Shown one piece after another: positions 35,086 to 44,553 of a DNA stretch of 64,000 bases (positions are counted from its first letter, which is position 1; each line of letters begins with the position of its first letter). The stretch comes from Nitrospira sp. BO4. GTDB lineage: Bacteria > Nitrospirota > Nitrospiria > Nitrospirales > Nitrospiraceae. The translations under genes were made by a program, and so were the position numbers. The notes beneath the pieces are model-generated. The model saw only the letters and a program-made list of their open reading frames with translations, ran no database searches and was not told the DNA's origin. The stretch spans positions 62,001 to 126,000 of the forward strand of contig JAMPUU010000015.1 of the NCBI GenBank assembly GCA_030144965.1, given 5' to 3'.

Positions 35086-35243
35086 GCGTGTGCGTTCAAC
35101 GGTTGGTAGAACGTGTTGACATCAGGAAAACATACTGACCGCGGTTCGTCAAGAACAACCGGTTGATCAATGGATTGGGACGATCGACCGTACTGAATTT
35201 TAGACCTGGTAGAGTCGGATAAAACCTGTCACGATTAGAAAGC

Positions 35244-36419
35244 ATGATCTCAACCGCCCAGGTCCGACTCAATTCACCGCACATCCCAGAGGGCCGCCAT
35301 CTTTGGCTCTATGCCGGTCATCTGAGTCCGGTCACCGGGCAACCGGAGGCGGGTGGCCTGATCGATGTGCTGACAGCTGACGGCCGATTTTATGGACGCG
35401 GTCTCTATAGCCCTTCCTCGAAAATTCGAGTCCGCCTCTTGACGTTTCAGGATGAACCCATCGACGAGCGGTTCTGGAAGGGGAGAATTCAACAAGCGAT
35501 TCGTCTACGAGAACGGGTGGTCACCCATTCTGATGCCTATCGCGTGATTTTTGGTGAAGGAGATCGACTACCGGGCTTGATCGTCGATCGGTACGATCAG
35601 TTGCTGGTCATGCAGACTTTATCCGTGGGGATGGAGAGTCGGAAAGACCTTGTGGCGGACTTGCTGATTCAGGAATTGAAGGTCTCGAGCGTCTACTTGC
35701 GGAATGATGCTAAGAGCCGGCAACTCGAAGGACTGCCCCTCGAACGTGGCTTGCTTCGCGGCAACGGCCCCACACAAGTTCACATCCATGAAGGCGCCGC
35801 CCAGTTTGTGGTTGATGTGGAACGGGGACAAAAGACCGGGTGGTTTTGCGATCAACGGGAGAATCGGCTGGCGGCTGCCAAATTGGCGGCAGCAGCAGAG
35901 GTGTTGGAGGTGTTCTGCCATACCGGTGCCTTCGGCATTCATGCCGCCCTCGCCGGGGCCGCGTCGGTGGAGGGTTTGGATGCCAGCCAAGATACTCTCG
36001 CCATGGCACGAAAGCATGCCGCGATGAACCAGGTGGAGGATCGGTGCACGTATCGTCAAGCAGATGCGTTCGAAGACATGCGCCGTTTGGTCAAAGCCGG
36101 GCGGCGCTATGATCTTGTCATTCTTGATCCTCCGGCCTTTGCTCGCAGCAAGCAAGCCCTGGCCGGTGCGTTAGCGGGATACAAAGATATCAATCTTCTG
36201 GGATTGAAACTGTTGAAACCGGATGGGTTTCTCGTGACATGTAGTTGTTCTCATCCAGTCTCAGAGGTGGATCTCTGGAACAGCATTCGCCTCGCCGCGC
36301 GCGACGCCAAGCGAGACATCCGGCTCATCGAACAACGGGGCCAGAGTCCCGATCATCCGATCCTCGCCAGCATGCCGGAGACGCGGTATCTGAAGTGTTT
36401 CATTGTCCAAGTGTATTAG
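35244..36419 (+). CDS. SAM-dependent rRNA methyltransferase, RlmI-type
   Basis: 391 residues: an N-terminal PUA-type RNA-binding domain (about 1-75), a central EEHEE-like region with VIFGEGDRLPGLIVDRYDQL, and a C-terminal Rossmann methyltransferase domain. The C-terminal domain has EVLEVFCHTGAFGIHAAL (SAM-binding), the ILDPPAFARSK motif and the catalytic Cys segment VTCSCSHPVS. This is the layout of 23S rRNA m5C1962 methyltransferase RlmI and relatives. The exact target base is not certain in this phylum. Confidence 0.9.
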   Translation: MISTAQVRLNSPHIPEGRHLWLYAGHLSPVTGQPEAGGLIDVLTADGRFYGRGLYSPSSKIRVRLLTFQDEPIDERFWKGRIQQAIRLRERVVTHSDAYRVIFGEGDRLPGLIVDRYDQLLVMQTLSVGMESRKDLVADLLIQELKVSSVYLRNDAKSRQLEGLPLERGLLRGNGPTQVHIHEGAAQFVVDVERGQKTGWFCDQRENRLAAAKLAAAAEVLEVFCHTGAFGIHAALAGAASVEGLDASQDTLAMARKHAAMNQVEDRCTYRQADAFEDMRRLVKAGRRYDLVILDPPAFARSKQALAGALAGYKDINLLGLKLLKPDGFLVTCSCSHPVSEVDLWNSIRLAARDAKRDIRLIEQRGQSPDHPILASMPETRYLKCFIVQVY

Positions 36420-36651
36420 CAGGTCGCCTCACCAGTGCTGAGCGCCCGGTGTTCTAATAATACTCATTGGGGGTGGATTTGAAGGGTGAATGCGTGAAAG
36501 GATGGACAATAGGTCTCCACATGCCGTCCAGGGTTTCGCCTGGTTGTTGAGACGCTGAATTCAAGGGTATGAGACGTTGAGCCTGTTCAGTAGGGGGAAG
36601 CAAATTGTGTGAAGGGGTCGGAATGTCAGTACAGCAGCGGCGGTTGGTGAT

Positions 36652-37491
36652 ATGAGGCACGTGTCACGGTTCAATGAAAGCACACTCGAAGAGTCGAATG
36701 ACCGATGTGTCAGAATACTCTGGACGGGCGGATGGGATTCGACATTCAGAGTCTTGTACGCAGCATTGGTCGATGGAAAGAGAGTAGAACCGCACTACAT
36801 CATTGATATTACCAGACCATCAAGCATCCGCGAACTCCAAGCGATATCCGACATAAAGGCCATGCTGAGGACTTCTCACAAAGAAGCCTATGAGAGAATC
36901 GCTCCTCTTCAAATCACTCCGGGAAATGAGATTCCTGAAGATCCTGAAATTTCGAGCGCATGGAAACGGCTGAAGGAAAGAGCCTTCTTGGGGTATCAGT
37001 ATGATTGGTTGGCCCGCTATGCCAAATCGAAAAACGTAACAGACCTAGAACTCAGTGTGCACATAGATGACAAACTCTATTCGTTCTTGAAAGGGCATAT
37101 TGAGCAGACTTCGGAAGGAGGATACCGGTTGCAGCGCCGTGTAACCGGAGACGAAAGCATATTCCTCCGATTTGAATTCCCTATCCTCGACTACTCCAAA
37201 ACGCACATGAGAGAGATGGCGCGACAACATGGGTTTCTTGAGATTCTGGAAAAAACATGGTTTTGTCACAAACCGATAAACGGAATGCCCTGCGGCATGT
37301 GCAGTCCTTGCGTCTACGCAGTTGAGGAAGGGATGCGGTATAGACTTCCAAGAGAAGCCATGTTCCGATATCACACGCGCCGCTATAGAAGGGCCATCCG
37401 GGCCCCGTTTGTATCGATGAGAAAGTCGCTCTCAGAAGTGAAGGTGCTGCGACGAGTCTACGACTTGTTGCGCTATGGGTCGTCGAACTGA
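36652..37491 (+). CDS. QueC-like PP-loop protein with zinc-cluster motif
   Basis: A 279-residue PP-loop ATPase. The pyrophosphate loop is TGGWDS (25-30). C205-x8-C214-x2-C217-x2-C220 (CHKPINGMPCGMCSPC) has the same spacing as the QueC zinc site. The middle part differs from classical QueC, which is about 230 residues, and carries a basic C-terminal tail. The other queuosine genes are absent from the window, and base composition is AT-richer than its neighbours. It converges on an asparagine-synthase-like gene, another PP-loop enzyme. It is more likely a paralogue acting on a different carboxylate than the preQ0 synthase. Confidence 0.75.
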   Translation: MRHVSRFNESTLEESNDRCVRILWTGGWDSTFRVLYAALVDGKRVEPHYIIDITRPSSIRELQAISDIKAMLRTSHKEAYERIAPLQITPGNEIPEDPEISSAWKRLKERAFLGYQYDWLARYAKSKNVTDLELSVHIDDKLYSFLKGHIEQTSEGGYRLQRRVTGDESIFLRFEFPILDYSKTHMREMARQHGFLEILEKTWFCHKPINGMPCGMCSPCVYAVEEGMRYRLPREAMFRYHTRRYRRAIRAPFVSMRKSLSEVKVLRRVYDLLRYGSSN

Positions 37492-37567
37492 CTGATCTCT
37501 CCCCCCAAACAACGGCAAGCGAAAAGTAGAACAACCCCTTTTAAAGCACCACCCGACGTAGTTGGGG

Positions 37568-39013
37568 TCAAAAGATGGTCCCCATGCCCATGTAGCGCCG
37601 TTTGGCGTGTTCCAGTGCCCAAGGGAAGAGGTTGAAAAAGTAATTCGGAAAGTGTCGCCTGCCCTTCAGATATAACATCAAGCTGTGCGCGTGAGCTCTC
37701 CAGCTGAGTGGAAGCATTCGACCTCGCTCCCACCCGGGCACACCATGGTGCCGTAGCCATCGTGTGTAGTCTTGCATGGACTCATCGGGAAGAAACCCCT
37801 CGTCGGAATTCCAAAGCACAACAGCGGTGGCATTCTTTTCTCGACCGAAGAGGTCGCGCTCGACGCCGGCCTCCTCGACGATCCGTCGACAAATCGGACG
37901 GTCGTAATCGCCGCCCACACTCCAGGGTTTCATCTCCTCGCCGAGGGACACTCGATGGATGTGCTCGATATTTCGCACACCAAGGAACGTCGCCGGGCAA
38001 TGGATGAATCCTACCCATAACCGCCACTCACTAAGCGCGAGCCCGGAGGGCGCTCCGTTCCGAACGATGTTCGGTGTCAGATCGAAATCGCCGATGCCCC
38101 ACACGGTGTCTCCATGGTGCCCGGTCAGTAAGACTCGTCCTTGCAAACAGGATCGCGCCGCAACGAAGTGCACATCCATCCCATACGCGTCGGCGGCAAG
38201 AAACGGAACCTCCGCGAATGGCTCCCGTCGCCAGCTTGTCCGGTCGAGCACGATGGCATTCAGACCGAGCCGGGTCGCGATGGTCTCACCGCTATCCGCC
38301 AGTCCTTCGCGTCCCTGTGGGAACGTCAGCACCTGCGTATTCCCCATTGCTCGGGCCAGGACGGCGATCGTGGGGGAGTCATACCCTGCGGAAAGGGTCC
38401 CCAGAGGGCTATATGGCCACTTGCGCAGGGGATCTGCCATGTTCCGACCGATGGCGCTGAGCGATGTTTCTAGAAAGTTCTTGTACGCTTCGAACGTGTC
38501 AAAGCGCCTGTCGCCGAACGGTTTCTCAACTACGTTGAGCGATCGGCCATCCCATCGAAGATTGTGAAAATACGTGAGGCGTAACGGTCCTTGGTTCGTC
38601 TGCAGGAGAGGTTGGTACTTGTGAATGCCGTGCTGAATCGAGCGGAAAGTCGAATAGTAGTGATCCGAGAAGGGATCGACCGAAAGATTCAGCGCGGCGC
38701 ACAGCGCGACCAGAGAATTTGAAACGTAAACGTATTTCCCAACCTGGATGGAAAGCAAACGATCGACCGTGGAGCCGGAGGACACAAAGGTGATGGTTCT
38801 ACCGGACACTCGACCTCCGGACCCGAATACGAGGTCCGTTTGATCCAACCGGCCTTCGCCGAACGAACCGTCCCATACCGCTTCCGCAAACCACTCCGGC
38901 CTGGTTTCCACCCGGCTACCGTGCGCGAGCACCACGTCGGTTTCGGAACATCGCGCCATCCACGCCAGTGAGGGCCATCCTAGAATATGCCTGAACTGCA
39001 ACTGGATGCCCAT
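37568..39013 (-). CDS. Asparagine-synthase-like PP-loop protein with degenerate glutaminase part
   Basis: A 481-residue protein from ATG 39013 (a TTG at 39049 is less likely). The synthetase domain starts near residue 170, with PP-loop LSAGYDSPTIAVLA (SAGYDS 208-213) and later LLTGHHGDTVWG. The N-terminal part is shaped like the Ntn glutaminase domain of AsnB, but it does not begin with Met-Cys-Gly and has no N-terminal catalytic Cys, so glutamine use is not expected. Such proteins are usually modification enzymes in secondary or surface-polymer pathways. It converges on the QueC-like gene with 76 nt between. Confidence 0.75.
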   Translation of the reverse strand: MGIQLQFRHILGWPSLAWMARCSETDVVLAHGSRVETRPEWFAEAVWDGSFGEGRLDQTDLVFGSGGRVSGRTITFVSSGSTVDRLLSIQVGKYVYVSNSLVALCAALNLSVDPFSDHYYSTFRSIQHGIHKYQPLLQTNQGPLRLTYFHNLRWDGRSLNVVEKPFGDRRFDTFEAYKNFLETSLSAIGRNMADPLRKWPYSPLGTLSAGYDSPTIAVLARAMGNTQVLTFPQGREGLADSGETIATRLGLNAIVLDRTSWRREPFAEVPFLAADAYGMDVHFVAARSCLQGRVLLTGHHGDTVWGIGDFDLTPNIVRNGAPSGLALSEWRLWVGFIHCPATFLGVRNIEHIHRVSLGEEMKPWSVGGDYDRPICRRIVEEAGVERDLFGREKNATAVVLWNSDEGFLPDESMQDYTRWLRHHGVPGWERGRMLPLSWRAHAHSLMLYLKGRRHFPNYFFNLFPWALEHAKRRYMGMGTIF

Positions 39014-39372
39014 AGATCCCGATATCCTGCAATAAGACTGCGCGTTCAAGCGTATGATGGCAGGACGGGAGTGGCGGTAGACGCGTGCGCTCCCTTGCCA
39101 AACCGGCCTTTCAGACCATCATTTGGAGTGTACGTTTCGGCCACCTCTACGGGCAAGCTTCTTTTTGGCATAACCAAGACAGCAGCCGGATTCTCCGTCG
39201 TGACCTAGGGGGACGGCTAGTACCTTCGTCTTCGGCTCCGACGCTAGAATCGCCCTCGCATATCGCTGAGCGGGCTGTTGCTGTCATCGACGGTAGGCGA
39301 AGTCTGAGTGCCATACGAACACGTGAGACGAATAGGGTTATTCCATTGGACTGAGCGGAAGGAGATGAAATT
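39014..39372. other. Divergent intergenic region
   Basis: No gene or structured element is evident. It should contain promoters for the asparagine-synthase-like gene (minus) and the 130-aa gene (plus); no clear -35/-10 pair was found. AAGGAG near its right end is the ribosome site of the next gene. Confidence 0.4.
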
Positions 39373-39765
39373 ATGGTCGAAGTAAATTCCATGTATCATT
39401 CGCAATCCCGGAGCGATGCGCTGAAGGTGCAGATCGAAAAGCTCGAAGGCCTTGCTCACCACACGGCCGTCCATCCTACCTTCGATCAGTTTGACACGGA
39501 TACGGAAGAGATGCTGATCAAAATCTATGGGGCCGATCATCGATATGTGGAATCGTACAAATATGCCACCGTGGGCGAGGCCGAAGCGCTGGTCAATTTG
39601 CCCGAATCAGCTCAGGAACCATTGACGCGAGACATCCCCAAGAAGGGACTCCAGCAACGCCGGCAGATTCTCCAGACCATTGTGACGGAGCTGGAAGCAC
39701 TCGAAGCGGAGGAAGCCGAGGTGCTCATCGGAGAAGATCGCGAAGATCCTCCGGGTCCCAGCTAA
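39373..39765 (+). CDS. Unknown 130-aa acidic protein
   Basis: The start is supported by AAGGAG 8 nt before ATG. The protein is soluble, acidic and predicted to be largely helical, with a coiled-coil-like Glu-rich C-terminal stretch (QQRRQILQTIVTELEALEAE). No family is recognised. It stands 84 nt before the OBAP-family lipoprotein gene on the same strand. Confidence 0.7.
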   Translation: MVEVNSMYHSQSRSDALKVQIEKLEGLAHHTAVHPTFDQFDTDTEEMLIKIYGADHRYVESYKYATVGEAEALVNLPESAQEPLTRDIPKKGLQQRRQILQTIVTELEALEAEEAEVLIGEDREDPPGPS

Positions 39766-39848
39766 AGAGCCAGGTTCTCCCTTCGAGGCATACTCGCGCT
39801 ACGGAAGAAGCCCCTGCGCCAGTCATCTATAACAATGAGGGAGCTGCC

Positions 39849-40661
39849 ATGCCTTCAATTTCACGTGGCGTGAAATTTCACATCCTTCTGGCCCTGGCCT
39901 ATGCCTTCGCAGCCTGCGCAGGGAACAACACTGCGCCAATCGTGGGAGTTCCAGGCAAAAAGGTGGTATCGCCACAGGCTACGCTGATGGAGACTGGAGG
40001 GGGTCTGTTTCAAGGGAAGTCTCCCATTGACGCCTTGAATATGTATTTGGATGGATTCCACTTTTACAACGGCCAGATACAGTCACAAGTGGAAGCTCAC
40101 CATTTCTGCTCCACCATCAACGAAGAGGTGAATCAGTGCGTCATTTTCGACACGAATACAAAGGACGGTAAGATCCTCGGGGTGGAGTACATCATCAGCA
40201 AACGGCTCTTTCAGATGCTGCCGCCTGAGGAGAAGAAATTATGGCACAGCCACGTGCATGAGGTGAAAAGCGGGCAACTCGTCGCTCCCGGTATTCCACA
40301 GCAGGCAGAGCACGAGTTCATGCAGAAGCTCATCGGCACCTATGGGAAGACGTGGCACACCTGGCATACCGATCAAAGTCTGGTGCTGCCGTTGGGCCAT
40401 CCGTTGTTGATGATGGGCTTTACCGCCGATGGCCAAGCGCAGGCCGGTCTGGTCGCGTCGCGGGATCGACGCCTCCAGATTCAGAGCAAGGACAAGCGCA
40501 AAGACCGAAAAGGCATCGTGGCCCCGCCGATCGCGCCGGGTGCCGATGCCTGGCAGCAGGGACATGTCCTGCAGCTTACACTGAAGTCCCTCAAACAAGA
40601 TGCCGTCGTGTCCCACCCGGACGATCCAACGAAACGCGCGCCGGTCCCCACACCACGCTAG
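39849..40661 (+). CDS. DUF1264/OBAP-family exported protein
   Basis: A 270-residue protein with an N-terminal export signal ending AYAFAACAGN, possibly a lipoprotein (Cys23), although Phe at -3 is unusual. The core shows ALNMYLDGFHFYNGQ, VEAHHFCSTINEE, LGVEYIISKRLF, KLWHSHVHEVKSG and GKTWHTWHTD. This His-rich pattern is the oil-body-associated-protein (DUF1264) family known from plants and fungi and also found in bacteria. The invariant His residues suggest metal or small-molecule binding, but no reaction is established. Confidence 0.8.
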   Translation: MPSISRGVKFHILLALAYAFAACAGNNTAPIVGVPGKKVVSPQATLMETGGGLFQGKSPIDALNMYLDGFHFYNGQIQSQVEAHHFCSTINEEVNQCVIFDTNTKDGKILGVEYIISKRLFQMLPPEEKKLWHSHVHEVKSGQLVAPGIPQQAEHEFMQKLIGTYGKTWHTWHTDQSLVLPLGHPLLMMGFTADGQAQAGLVASRDRRLQIQSKDKRKDRKGIVAPPIAPGADAWQQGHVLQLTLKSLKQDAVVSHPDDPTKRAPVPTPR

Positions 40662-40851
40662 GGACTACTCTTCCACCGTATGCGCGGACCATCACACCAA
40701 GAAGGATCAATTCGAGTCAGGCATCTGGGAAATAAGGAATACTCCCATCAGATTGGACGTATTCATTGTCGGCGGGATAACTTGACCAGTTCATCTGCAT
40801 AATAATGGATCATCTGTAGCTCGTCGTCCGTGAACGACTCTCCGCCACGCA

Positions 40852-41169
40852 GTGCAGCCGCAGCAAAAAGGCGCTCAACGCCTAGGTCGATGGCTGCTCG
40901 CGCACCAATATCGTACAGGGATGAGCCAGTTTGCCTTCACGCATGGTTTCCTCGCCGAACAATTACGCGTCCAGCGCGCAACGGTCACAGAATCGCTGGC
41001 AGGTCTGCAAAAACAGAAGATCATAAAATATGGATATGGCTCTGTAGAATTGCTCCATGCCAAAGCGTTGGAGAAGAAAGCCTGTGAATGCTTCCAGCAG
41101 GCGAAGGCCGCCGTAGAAAACTTTCTCGCCGATATTCGAAGCTACACGGGAAATGAGTTGTCCTGGTAA
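40852..41169 (+). pseudogene. C-terminal relic of a Crp/Fnr-type regulator
   Basis: Encodes only the winged-helix DNA-binding end: QRLGRWLLAHQYRTG, FLAEQLRVQRATVTESLAGL, IKYGYGSVELL and a CECF motif near the end, all as in Crp/Fnr HTH domains. The N-terminal cyclic-nucleotide-type sensor domain is missing. The preceding 100 nt show only scraps in other frames and a stop. It is probably a truncated pseudogene, though a stand-alone HTH protein cannot be excluded. Confidence 0.6.
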
Positions 41170-41391
41170 TCCCGGGAAGCACTGGAGGTATTTGTCCGCA
41201 GGCATCAATGGGAGCATTTGAAGCCGGGTACTCAATGCCGACCTCAATGCCGCATTCCGTGATTGGTATCCGCAGTTCCAAGGCAGCGGCATGCCTCACG
41301 AGTCTATGATGCTTTCCCTGACATACGACGGTTGTCGCGGCCAAGCGTGGCGAGGGAGTTCTTCTGTTAAGAAAATTCCTCCCGGGCTTTG

Positions 41392-41946
41392 CTAATCTCC
41401 CTCTGGTTCCTTTTCTACGTCCATATGCCGTTCCACAATCGTGGCCGCTTTTGCTCGGACTGCTGGATCCTCGTCTTCCATGGCCTCGAATACTGGTGTA
41501 AGTGGAGGCTGCTGCTGTTGCGTTTCCCAATAATCCAGTGCGCGATACCGGATTAGGGCATGTGGGGAACTGAGATCCTTGGCGATGGCCTCCGGGATGT
41601 CGGGAGACAGTGCCGCATTCCGTTCCTCCATTGACTCATCGGACTTCTTCGCGATCGCCGGTTGACTGGCTGACACGCGGTCATTCGGGTCGGCGCGGTC
41701 CCCTCTCCCACTCACACGTGCATCCGACATCTGTCCTGTTCCCTGCGCCCCAAGCTCTGTGCTACCGGTCGGCGACACCTTCGCAGTGTTCACCGTCGCT
41801 GCACGTGAGTCGAGACCTGAAGCCGGATCGGCGGCAGGAGATCCGCAACCAGCCAAGATTCCTCCGAGGACACAAGCGGCCATGCCGACACACCCCTGCC
41901 GTTTACTCTCACGTGATACTCGTCGACCAGAACTTGTCTTCATCAT
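41392..41946 (-). CDS. Lipoprotein with HEAT-like repeats
   Basis: A 184-residue protein. Signal peptide and lipobox GGILAGCGS place the lipid-attached Cys near residue 34. A long low-complexity linker rich in Ser/Ala/Asp (about 40-110) leads to two helical HEAT-like hairpins (AIAKDLSSPHALIRYRALDY and DEDPAVRAKAATIVERHM). Such repeats bind protein partners. It lies 124 nt downstream of the convergent-free end of the di-haem peroxidase gene? No: it is transcribed on the same strand after that gene, so the two may form one transcript. Confidence 0.7.
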   Translation of the reverse strand: MMKTSSGRRVSRESKRQGCVGMAACVLGGILAGCGSPAADPASGLDSRAATVNTAKVSPTGSTELGAQGTGQMSDARVSGRGDRADPNDRVSASQPAIAKKSDESMEERNAALSPDIPEAIAKDLSSPHALIRYRALDYWETQQQQPPLTPVFEAMEDEDPAVRAKAATIVERHMDVEKEPEGD

Positions 41947-42070
41947 CGTGTCATTCCGTATCTCGAAATAGCGAGACGCCGACTAGCGGCTGAATCCAAA
42001 CGCTGCCACAGCGGAACTAAGGCGCCCAATGAGATTCACCAGACAGCTCCGCAGCCATCGCTTTGACCCA

Positions 42071-43501
42071 TTACAGCGCGCTCAAGAACGCGGCCAAATC
42101 AGCTTTTTCTGTCGCTGTCAGGCCCATGGTAAAACGTCTGTCATAGAACTCGATCGTATCCTTCAGAGTCTTGGCGGAACCGTTATGAAAGTATGGGGCC
42201 CGCGCGGCGAGGCCACGCAAAATCGGCCCTTTAAACTTTCCAATGTCCGCCCACTTTCCCGTAACCATTGCCCGGCCAGGATCCGTCGTCGAAAGCTCTT
42301 GGCTCGTCGACTTGTTACGCAAGGTGATCACCGGGAGATATCGGGTATCAAGGATACCCTTCACATCGGCCACTCCAATATTCAACGGGCCCACGATATT
42401 GCCGTTGGGCAGGGCCTTCACGATGGAGTGATGGCCGACATTGGGCGTATCGTGGCAGGTGCCGCACGTCCCAGGAATAAGTGGGATCCCCGCAGCATCG
42501 TTGAGCCCACCTACACCCACAATGTTGATCGGTTTGGAGTTAAACAGAGCTTGCCCTCGCAGAATGCTGGCTCGGCGCCTGGCTTGTTGCGCCGTGTCGG
42601 GAGTATGGGTCCAACGGTCGTTAAAGAGAGTAAAGATGACCGGTGTGAATGGGGTACCAAACGGGTTGAGCCCCAGCGGATCGTTGATACCGAGAAAGAA
42701 CTCCTGAGTCGAAAGGGGTTCGGGACCACCGGTTGCGCCGCCGCGCGACAACGGACCGGCACCAGCATCGATGGCCTGTGCTGTCGACAGCGCCATTTCA
42801 AAGTCGACAATCTGCTGCACCTGTTGGGCCGTCGGAGGCGCGGCGGCCTGTGCATGACCCATGGTGGCATCGACGGCCTGGTGGGTCAGGTCAGACAAAA
42901 GATCATGCGGGAATGCAATGGGTGTCGTTCCCGTCTGAGTTGAGGATTCCCGCGAATCCCACATCAGGGCGCTGAGGAATCGAAGATTGGTCGATGGCAA
43001 CGGCCGGCGATACAGCGACAAGGTCGTGGTCTCGTTACAGCTGTAGGGATTCTTGACGCTCACGACTTCGAATTCGGCCCCTGCCGGAACATTGAGCGCG
43101 ACGCGGATCAACCCACGGGTTCGGAGAAGGCTATAGGCCTCACGGCGACCGCCTTCCGTTGACGTGTTGATGTCATGATTGCAGTTCGATCCGTCGTTGG
43201 TTCGGAACAGCGGGTCACGACCATGAGATTCTTGAAACCGCTTCTCGACGTTAGCTGCTGATAAGGACCAGGCTTCGCCTGGCTGATGGCAGGTGACGCA
43301 TGTGCGCCCATTGGTCCCAAGGTCTTGAAAGAAGGGCCCGGTCATGTCCAACTTGCCGGTCGTGCTGAATGTTCTCAGGATACCGGATGGATTGGGGAAG
43401 GGAAACAGATTGGGGAGCACTTTGCGATCTTCTGGTGCCGCCGCCACCGCCGTGGCGCATCCCAAAACAATCATGACAGAAACTAACAAACGAGCTTTCA
43501 T
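42071..43501 (-). CDS. Di-haem cytochrome c peroxidase/MauG-type protein
   Basis: A 476-residue periplasmic protein with a signal peptide (1-22). Haem-binding CVTCH is at 68-72 and CGTCH at 346-350. The closing segment RGLAARAPYFHNGSAKTL is the usual end of the CCP/MauG fold. It is longer than classical CCP (about 330 residues) because of an insertion between the haem domains. Peroxide reduction or protein oxidation is possible. GGAGG is present upstream of the start, at longer than usual spacing. It probably receives electrons from a periplasmic c-type cytochrome. Confidence 0.87.
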   Translation of the reverse strand: MKARLLVSVMIVLGCATAVAAAPEDRKVLPNLFPFPNPSGILRTFSTTGKLDMTGPFFQDLGTNGRTCVTCHQPGEAWSLSAANVEKRFQESHGRDPLFRTNDGSNCNHDINTSTEGGRREAYSLLRTRGLIRVALNVPAGAEFEVVSVKNPYSCNETTTLSLYRRPLPSTNLRFLSALMWDSRESSTQTGTTPIAFPHDLLSDLTHQAVDATMGHAQAAAPPTAQQVQQIVDFEMALSTAQAIDAGAGPLSRGGATGGPEPLSTQEFFLGINDPLGLNPFGTPFTPVIFTLFNDRWTHTPDTAQQARRRASILRGQALFNSKPINIVGVGGLNDAAGIPLIPGTCGTCHDTPNVGHHSIVKALPNGNIVGPLNIGVADVKGILDTRYLPVITLRNKSTSQELSTTDPGRAMVTGKWADIGKFKGPILRGLAARAPYFHNGSAKTLKDTIEFYDRRFTMGLTATEKADLAAFLSAL

Positions 43502-44096
43502 AATTGTTCCACTCCCTCCTGTGGTTGACGAAACAAATTGCCCGTCATCTTATCCGGCTTACCCCGCATTGCCGGGCAACTTGGTGATAATGCCGAAAGT
43601 AATACGACACACCTTTGTAGCGCCGTTGAGGCACGAGCAACCCCCGGGGCTGATGTGAACGGTGTAGATCGCAGGAAAGACACGTCAGTGGAGACATCTA
43701 CTTCCAAAGAGGCTGTACAAACGCAGTCACAGGCATACATTTTCGGACCACTCGAGCGGTATCTCTCGCGGGGATATGTGACCGGAACGGATAATCAGAA
43801 CTAAGCTGGTCTGTCCACAAATCGGAATCAATGGATAGGGAAGGGAGAACGCAACGACTCCTGCATCAGACGGGCTCAACGTGGCTGACACCAGGTGGTA
43901 GTTCAACATAAATTGTCCTTAATGGCGGTGCTGGAACCAACCTTTGACCACTCCGATTTTTACGGAGGTCAAGACTGTAGAATTCTTGATCCGAGATATA
44001 CAATTGGCAGAAATACATACATATGGCCTGTCCCTGAAACTACGCCTCCGCTTCGTCCTAGTAATGCGGATGAAATCAGCAGCTCTGTGAAGCCGT

Positions 44097-44175
44097 GACC
44101 CACCGCCACATTGTTTTGGGATTACAGGCCATCCACGCCGCTTGAGCAGGGCATAGATTGGTCGAGAGCCATAGG
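44097..44175 (-). pseudogene. Fragment of an IS3-family-like transposase (OrfB)
   Basis: The minus-strand frame reads SYGSRPIYALLKRRGWPVIP, close to the Y-G-Y-R-x-I-x-A-L-L-R-R-x-G-W-x-V-N stretch that precedes the rve integrase domain of IS3-type OrfB proteins. The flanking sequence in that frame is unrelated and no inverted repeats were found, so it is a short relic. Confidence 0.45.
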
Positions 44176-44412
44176 AGGTGGAACTGGCTCCCAGGAGTTG
44201 GACAGCTTCCTGTCCTCGCCCTTCGTCTTCCCAGGGCTTCGAGGAAAGGACCTTCCCTTGGACGCCAGGGCATTTGAACGACGCGCCTAAGAGCAATCGC
44301 TTCGGAAAGCGGGGTTACAAGGCGCGTGCTGGTACACACTCCGCCATTCGGCTGCATGCCGCTGCGTCATGGCAGGGGTGGATCTCGTGACGGTTGCAAC
44401 CTACTGCTACTG

Positions 44413-44454
44413 TGGTGCGCCCGACAGGACTGAATGTGATGGACCCAGATCCGT
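44413..44454 (-). repeat. Partial, diverged copy of the tRNA-Arg 3' half
   Basis: 19 nt (44413-44431) are identical to the CCA end and T-arm start of tRNA-Arg (44554-44572). The similarity continues, with gaps, to CCCAGATCCGT, which matches the anticodon arm. The rest of the tRNA is absent. Such truncated 3' copies are typical att scars of elements that integrate into tRNA genes. Confidence 0.6.
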
Positions 44455-44553
44455 CAGCAAGGGAGCGGGGAAGGAAACACTGTAGGTGTCTATCCGTCGG
44501 CGCAATGAAGAGAGGGTTCGCCTGATGAGCCGCCGGCACGAGCACGCTTGGTT

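Larger units (their letters stand above)
43502..44553. other. Gene-poor stretch with decayed mobile-element traces
   Basis: No intact gene is supported across about 1 kb. Small ORFs on both strands lack ribosome sites and recognisable products. It contains an IS3-type transposase fragment and a partial tRNA-Arg copy, described separately. The combination suggests a former integration site next to tRNA-Arg that has eroded. Confidence 0.5.

Noticed and set aside
37492-37567. Bidirectional terminator between the two PP-loop genes
   Set aside because: Only a 5-bp ACCCC/GGGGT pairing with a long loop is present; too weak to call.
43538-43804. 88-codon plus-strand ORF beyond the di-haem peroxidase
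   Set aside because: No ribosome site or family match; low-complexity ending; not supported as a gene.
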